A stretch of 64,000 nucleotides of DNA. Origin: Zeugodacus cucurbitae (taxonomy: Eukaryota > Arthropoda > Insecta > Diptera > Tephritidae). The notes beneath the pieces are model-generated. The model did not search any database, was not told where the DNA came from, and was given only the letters and a program-made list of their open reading frames with translations. The position numbers were made by a program, and so were the translations under genes. The stretch is taken from NCBI RefSeq assembly GCF_028554725.1, contig NC_071671.1:5870001-5934000 (forward strand), read 5' to 3'. Within the stretch, counting starts at the first letter, position 1; every line of letters starts with the position of its first letter. Shown in pieces: positions 59,372 through 64,000 of the stretch.

Positions 59372-62300
59372 ATGTATTTACGCTCTTCTTAGCATTTCAG
59401 GGAAGAAGCTGTATATTTTCGACTCCAAAAACCATAATACTGGAAGTCAAGCAAAAAAGGATATAGAAAATAAATGAATAAACTCCAAATAAATTCAACG
59501 TGCGCGCCATTGTGTCTCAGCTGCTAGCCACTGCCGTTGTTTATTTGTTCCCGTCGCGAGCGAATGTCGCTGACAATACACCGCCTGTCGTCTGCTACTC
59601 TCCCTTTCTCCTTCCAGTGGGTGGCCACAACTATCCAATGGCAATTAATCTTAATGGGGACGACACTTCATTACGCTTGGCAAATTTGCAATAAATTATA
59701 TAATGTGTGCGCGTAATACATTTACGATTTACGTACAAACCAAATAGTATTACAAGCGTCAAACAAACCGACAAACATAACTAACAGTGCAAAGCGTTGA
59801 AGTGTCGTGTCGATTATTTGTTGAAGATACACAAGTGCTCGCACAAATATTTGCTTTACACATATACCATCCGTAGTGTATTTGCCTAATTTGGCATAGT
59901 TGCAGTGATACACGCTGGCCTGCCAACCCCCACCCTCCAACAGCAATGAACAGCCACCGCCACTTGTGCCTTAACCCTTATCAACAGCGATGAAGGTACG
60001 CAAACTCACACCCTCAAACACACCAAAACACCCCCCAAACCTTGTGAGCACCCGAAATACCAGCGATCCATTCGAATATGAAACGTTCCGTTGCGCTGTT
60101 GACAGTTTTAAATTACTGGCGCCAACACGTGACTACGCGACTGGTAGTCCCGTTGACTTTTTACTGCACTAATGATGCGCTTGTTGTTGTTGCCATCACT
60201 GGTGTACAGTGTGTGATTTGTTATAGCGCCAGCATTTGATGCTGGCAATCTTTCATGCCACACACACATATGTATATATTTATGACTTTCTTCAGCCACT
60301 GGCACTTTCTTAAGTTACTTCCTTGCCTTGCGATTAGCTCATTTCGTTATCATCAGCGCAGCGCTCATGTTGACTTACTCGAGTTTCTCAAGTTTCCACA
60401 ACGAATATAGGGCATATTATTAAATTTGAGCCCGTAGCCGCTGCGGCACATAGTATAGACACATGTGTGAGGCACGTGCAATGCGCCACACAAATATCGA
60501 GTTTACTCGTACTCCTTGTTTGAAATTGAAGCCTGATTTATTGGGTGTGGCAGGTGGTGACTCTGATTTTAATGGCGCAGTGCGTTTGCGATTATAGGTA
60601 TTTGTCCACAGTGATTATCAGTTGTGTTTGTAATTGCCGGGTGATTTGTACAACGGAAGCGTATATGTGTGTGTTTAAGACTAAAATTGAGGTCGTATTT
60701 CGGAAATTAGCTTCGGTTCGTATTACTCACATTTGTATTTTAATTAAATCAATTACCTGCTGGGGTGGTTTTTGCTTAAAGCAACTCCGAAAGTGTTCTA
60801 AATGTAAGCAAGCAATATGATAACGCCTTAAAGTTAATACTCCCTCAGAGAACTACTATTACTCGTTACCTCGAAAGTTATTCAAAATCTTAACCTCACT
60901 TTATTTGACTTGAAACTTGGTTTGGCGTCCAACCATAGTCGTCACATTCAATATCCGGATCCATCTAGGTCGCTCCAAATCTTTGCCGTGATCATTATCA
61001 AATATACCGTTTCTACATTATGTCCAGTCTGTTTGAGATCCTAACAGAGGAGAGAAGTGTCTCTTCCAAAGGACAACCCCATCCAACGCCCGGAAAGGCG
61101 TGTGATCCCTATTACCGCTAATGGAATACGTAGGCGATATATTCTTCAAAGCACACAGAGGAAGTTCTGTAAAATGTCGGTCTGGAAGATTGAAGGCGGT
61201 TCCAGCATCAGAATCCGGTGCGACGGCTTATTCAATCATCCATCTTAAAAAACAACAATATTGAAACCAATCTGACTTTTCAAAATATTTCCAAAGCTAG
61301 GAAGCATCTATAAAGTTGTCAGAGAATTACGTGAAAATAATGGTCAAATGGTCCATTAATGACTGAAAGAAAAAGAAGTTGAGTCCTCCAGTTATCATTA
61401 TTAGACGAGGAGCTTCCTCTATCGGTTACTAAACTAAGACAATACTCTGAATATTCCTTAATAATGGCCCTCAGTTTGAGCGCTGTAACAATGGTAATAT
61501 ATGTCCTAACGCCACTAAGCCGAGGATATTTTCTTATTATACTGTGTATCTAGAGAGATCTAATTAATTCCGTAAATACATTCAGGTACCAGTGTAATCC
61601 GTCCAATTATTCATTTTCCTCAAATATCTTCTCGGTTTTTAGAAAATGAGCTCAAGAATGAAGATCTAGTTCTCATAAGTACTTAAATATCTTCAATTTA
61701 TGGATCTCTTCTTCTAATTATCTGACGAATGGAGAGTTCTAAACGATTTACACTCTATTTTAAAAACGAAAGATTTTCTCTAATCGAACTCTCTTTATTA
61801 TAATTCCGCGTTTGTATTTCTAGTTTTCGTTTCGACTAGAATGAAAGTTCAAGGCCCACCGATCGTAAGTGAGCTACTTAATTTTTAGTCCGAGGAGGTC
61901 CCAGCATTCGCATTGGAGTCATTATCATCTGTCATTATTTCGTCTACATTCCTCCCCACTTCATATCACATGTGTTTTAAATTGTTTATCACTGATTCAT
62001 GAAACCTTATCAAATATATTTCAATACAATCACCTCAACTTTTTTGCAACCCCAAGTCAATAGACCCATCTACATACATAATATTAAAACGCACTATTGA
62101 CAGCAACACCGCTAGTGAATATAACAACAGCACCCATCCAACAAACTAAGCCCTTATCAAATATGAAAAGACTTCATTGCGTAGAAACTCAAAAAGTTGC
62201 ACAATGAACACGTTTGTGGTTCACCAAATTAAGCAAGTGAGGACCCCAAACACCCTTCCAACAAGCCACCGGCTTACGCACTTTTTCCCACACCAACAAA

Positions 62301-63042
62301 TGTCATATCAAATTTAATGCGTTTGCCAAAGGAAATTATTGAAATTTACATAACAATTTCACTTACATGCTCATCCAAACAAAAACACATACACACGCAC
62401 AGATAGTGTATGCCATTCACCCATAACGGTAATTTCACGCACGCGTCAGTTTTAGCTGTCACTCAGCAAACTGACATTCAGCGAATAAAAGCGAAAGTGT
62501 TGCGTGAATTTTGAATAGAAATTGTAGGAGTGTTATTAGGGGTAATATGTATGTGTACCGTTAATGATATTATGTAAGCTGATATTTTGTACGGTTTTAT
62601 GTTGTACAACTCATTTCACGCTATTTAACATTATTAACCCCTTTTTAATGAAACCCATTAATGGCGTTAACAATTTCGTTTATCACATACTTAAAAGCGA
62701 ATACGCCATTAAATTATTAATATGAAAATTGCGGTTTGACTAAGGTGTGTTGCAAAAGGATATGGGTTTACAAGGTATATATTTCGTTTTAATTTGGTAA
62801 AAAATACTTAAATGAAGTAATGAAGGTAATAGAGAGATATGGACTTGGTGAACTTTAAGAGTTTCTCAAATCAGCACCAATAAAAAAAATTGAGAATATA
62901 TTCTCATAAAAAACTATGAAAAACTCAATGAAACTGAAGATAGTCTGGATAAAAGCGATTCCATGAGAGTACTGGCCTTCGTTTTACTTTTAAAGACTTC
63001 TAATAATGCTACTTAATTCTAGAAGTGTTTATATTATTATTT
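59372..63042. other. Non-coding DNA
   Basis: 59.5-60.4 kb is relatively GC-rich. It contains a 64-codon plus-strand frame (59500-59694) whose start is hydrophobic and an 8-bp perfect palindrome, GCCAGCATTTGATGCTGGC, at 60224-60242; neither is convincing as a gene. 60.9-61.25 kb is also less AT-rich and unassigned. The remainder shows no structure. Confidence 0.4.
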
Positions 63043-63690
63043 CCAAGCATTTTGGTATTCAGCGTTATATTCAGCTATCATTTTCATACGCTGAATAAGA
63101 GCTTACATCCCTACCGAGCTTCTTTTTTTATTCAGCGCTCTATTCAGCTGTAAATTTCTTAAGCTGAATAAGTGCTTACATCCAAACCAAGCTCATTTGG
63201 CATTTTGCGCCCTATTCAGCTTTAATTTTCTTAACCTGAATAAGAGCTTACATCCATACCCAGCTGTTTTGGAATTCAGCGTTGTATTCAGCTATCATTT
63301 TCATAAGCTGAATAAGAGCTTACATCCTTACCCAGCTTCGTTTTTATTCAGCGCTCTATTCAGCTGTTATTTTCTTAAGTTGAATACGTGTTTACACCCA
63401 AACCAAGCTCCTTTGGCGTTTAGCACCCTATTTACATTTCATTTTCTTAACCAGAATAAGAGCTTACATCCATACCAAGCTGTTTTGGAATACAGGGTTG
63501 TATTCAACTATCATTTTCATAATCTGAATAAGAGCTTACATCCATACCAAGCTGTTTTGGAATTCAGAGTCGTATTCAGTTATAATTTTTTTAAGCTGAA
63601 TAAGTACACAAATCGACACCAAGTTCCCCTGGAATTCAGCGCCGATTTCCGCAATGATTTTCTTAAGCTGATTAAATGCTGAAATGCTAA
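63043..63690. repeat. 72-bp tandem array organised as a 216-bp higher-order repeat
   Basis: The mark CTGAATAAG or a variant falls at 63091, 63164, 63236, 63308, 63380, 63452, 63524, 63596 and 63668: nine units, almost exactly 72 bases apart. Each has TATTCAGCT followed about 12 bases later by AGCTGAATA, a 9-bp stem. Three variants alternate in the order A-B-C-A-B-C-A, told apart by TATCATTTTCATA (A), CAGCGCTCTATTCAGCTGT (B) and CAAGCTC-TTTGGC (C). Because 72 is a multiple of three, one frame stays open for 161 codons with a 24-residue repeat, but it lacks an ATG and is probably not translated. Confidence 0.9.
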
Positions 63691-64000
63691 AGAAATCTTG
63701 TGATAGAGCATCTGTCCATTTCCAAATGCGATCTTCTCGCCACTTATCGAAGAAAGCCATAGTCGCTCTTCATAATGAAACCACAACGGTGAAATTATAC
63801 TTAGAAGACCCAAAATAGAGATAGCTATAGAAGACGAACTCGCTTTCACGCCATTTTGTCTGTCGACAGAATCTGAGGAAGAGGACTTTTAAGAAACCAT
63901 ATGAAACAACACGGCTTGAAGCGACCATGGTCCAAAAATTATGCATGAAGATACCGGCTATGAATGTAATCTCCATCTACCCCTAGCTACCAACCACTCT
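63691..64000. other. Non-coding DNA at window edge
   Basis: Short open frames on the minus strand only; no domain or repeat recognised. Confidence 0.4.

Noticed and set aside
59500..59694. 64-codon frame with a signal-peptide-like start
   Set aside because: Hydrophobic start but no domain or cysteine pattern, and nothing in the surroundings supports an exon.
63197..63682. 161-codon open frame with a 24-residue repeat
   Set aside because: It is the translation of a 72-bp tandem repeat whose length is a multiple of three, and it has no ATG start. Openness follows from the repeat rather than selection for protein.
1..64000. CRISPR arrays, bacterial operons, phage genes
   Set aside because: Eukaryotic splice signal, repeat content and gene sparsity rule these out; none of the tandem arrays has a repeat-spacer structure.

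Overview
This window is non-coding, repeat-laden DNA from a dipteran fly, most likely a tephritid fruit fly or close relative. The evidence is indirect. The DNA is AT-rich with many CAA/GTT and TATG/CATA microsatellites. The one clear gene has a spliced eukaryotic structure. The interspersed repeats (RTE and RNase H-bearing non-LTR elements, mariner, hAT- and piggyBac-type ends, and repeats carrying CCGTCTGTC blocks) resemble families common in flies. There is no bacterial-style gene organisation and no CRISPR, rRNA or convincing tRNA. The species call is inference from sequence character only.

Only one host coding feature is well supported: the first coding exon of a secreted Spondin_N-domain protein (Mindin/M-spondin type) at 19218-19818 on the minus strand. 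It carries a signal peptide, a long low-complexity Gln/Asn/Ser/Thr stretch and the first ~39 residues of a spondin domain, and it ends at a textbook GTGAGT donor. No second exon was recognised in the 19.2 kb downstream of it (coordinates 1-19217), so this part is probably a very long intron. Everything above about 20.4 kb is probably upstream or intergenic DNA.

The rest is a mosaic of mobile-element remains and tandem arrays. 1-9 kb: a near-perfect hairpin (1.2 kb), a TGTCAGCTGTCA repeat cluster (4.2-4.6 kb), a complete non-autonomous hAT-type element with an 8-bp target duplication (4785-5691), a degenerate tandem repeat (7.1-7.6 kb) and a TIR element (8.7-9.1 kb). 10-19 kb: a mariner-type MITE and two tandem arrays (12.3-12.9 and 14.7-15.7 kb), then an old RTE scrap beside the spondin exon. 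23-33 kb: a second copy of the TIR element, interrupted by an 81-bp retroelement tail; two decayed RNase H-type non-LTR fragments; and an RTE 3' end. 35-42 kb: a piggyBac-like MITE nested in a mariner-like MITE, a second TGTCAGCTGTCA cluster, and a hairpin-forming MITE containing a 56-bp tandem repeat. 44-50 kb: a long dispersed repeat, a dead mariner transposase, a second dispersed repeat, another RTE 3' end and another TIR element. 52-58 kb: a retroelement inserted in an AAAGCTT-rich array, a second copy of the 46-kb repeat, and a longer AAAGCTC array. 63.0-63.7 kb: a 72-bp tandem array organised as a 216-bp higher-order repeat.

The retroelement 3' ends share an unusual feature: at least three RNase H-type elements or tails end in CCTAA repeats, the same 5-mer as the ancestral insect telomere repeat, instead of poly(A). 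No new functional gene system was found; the novelty is in repeat architecture.
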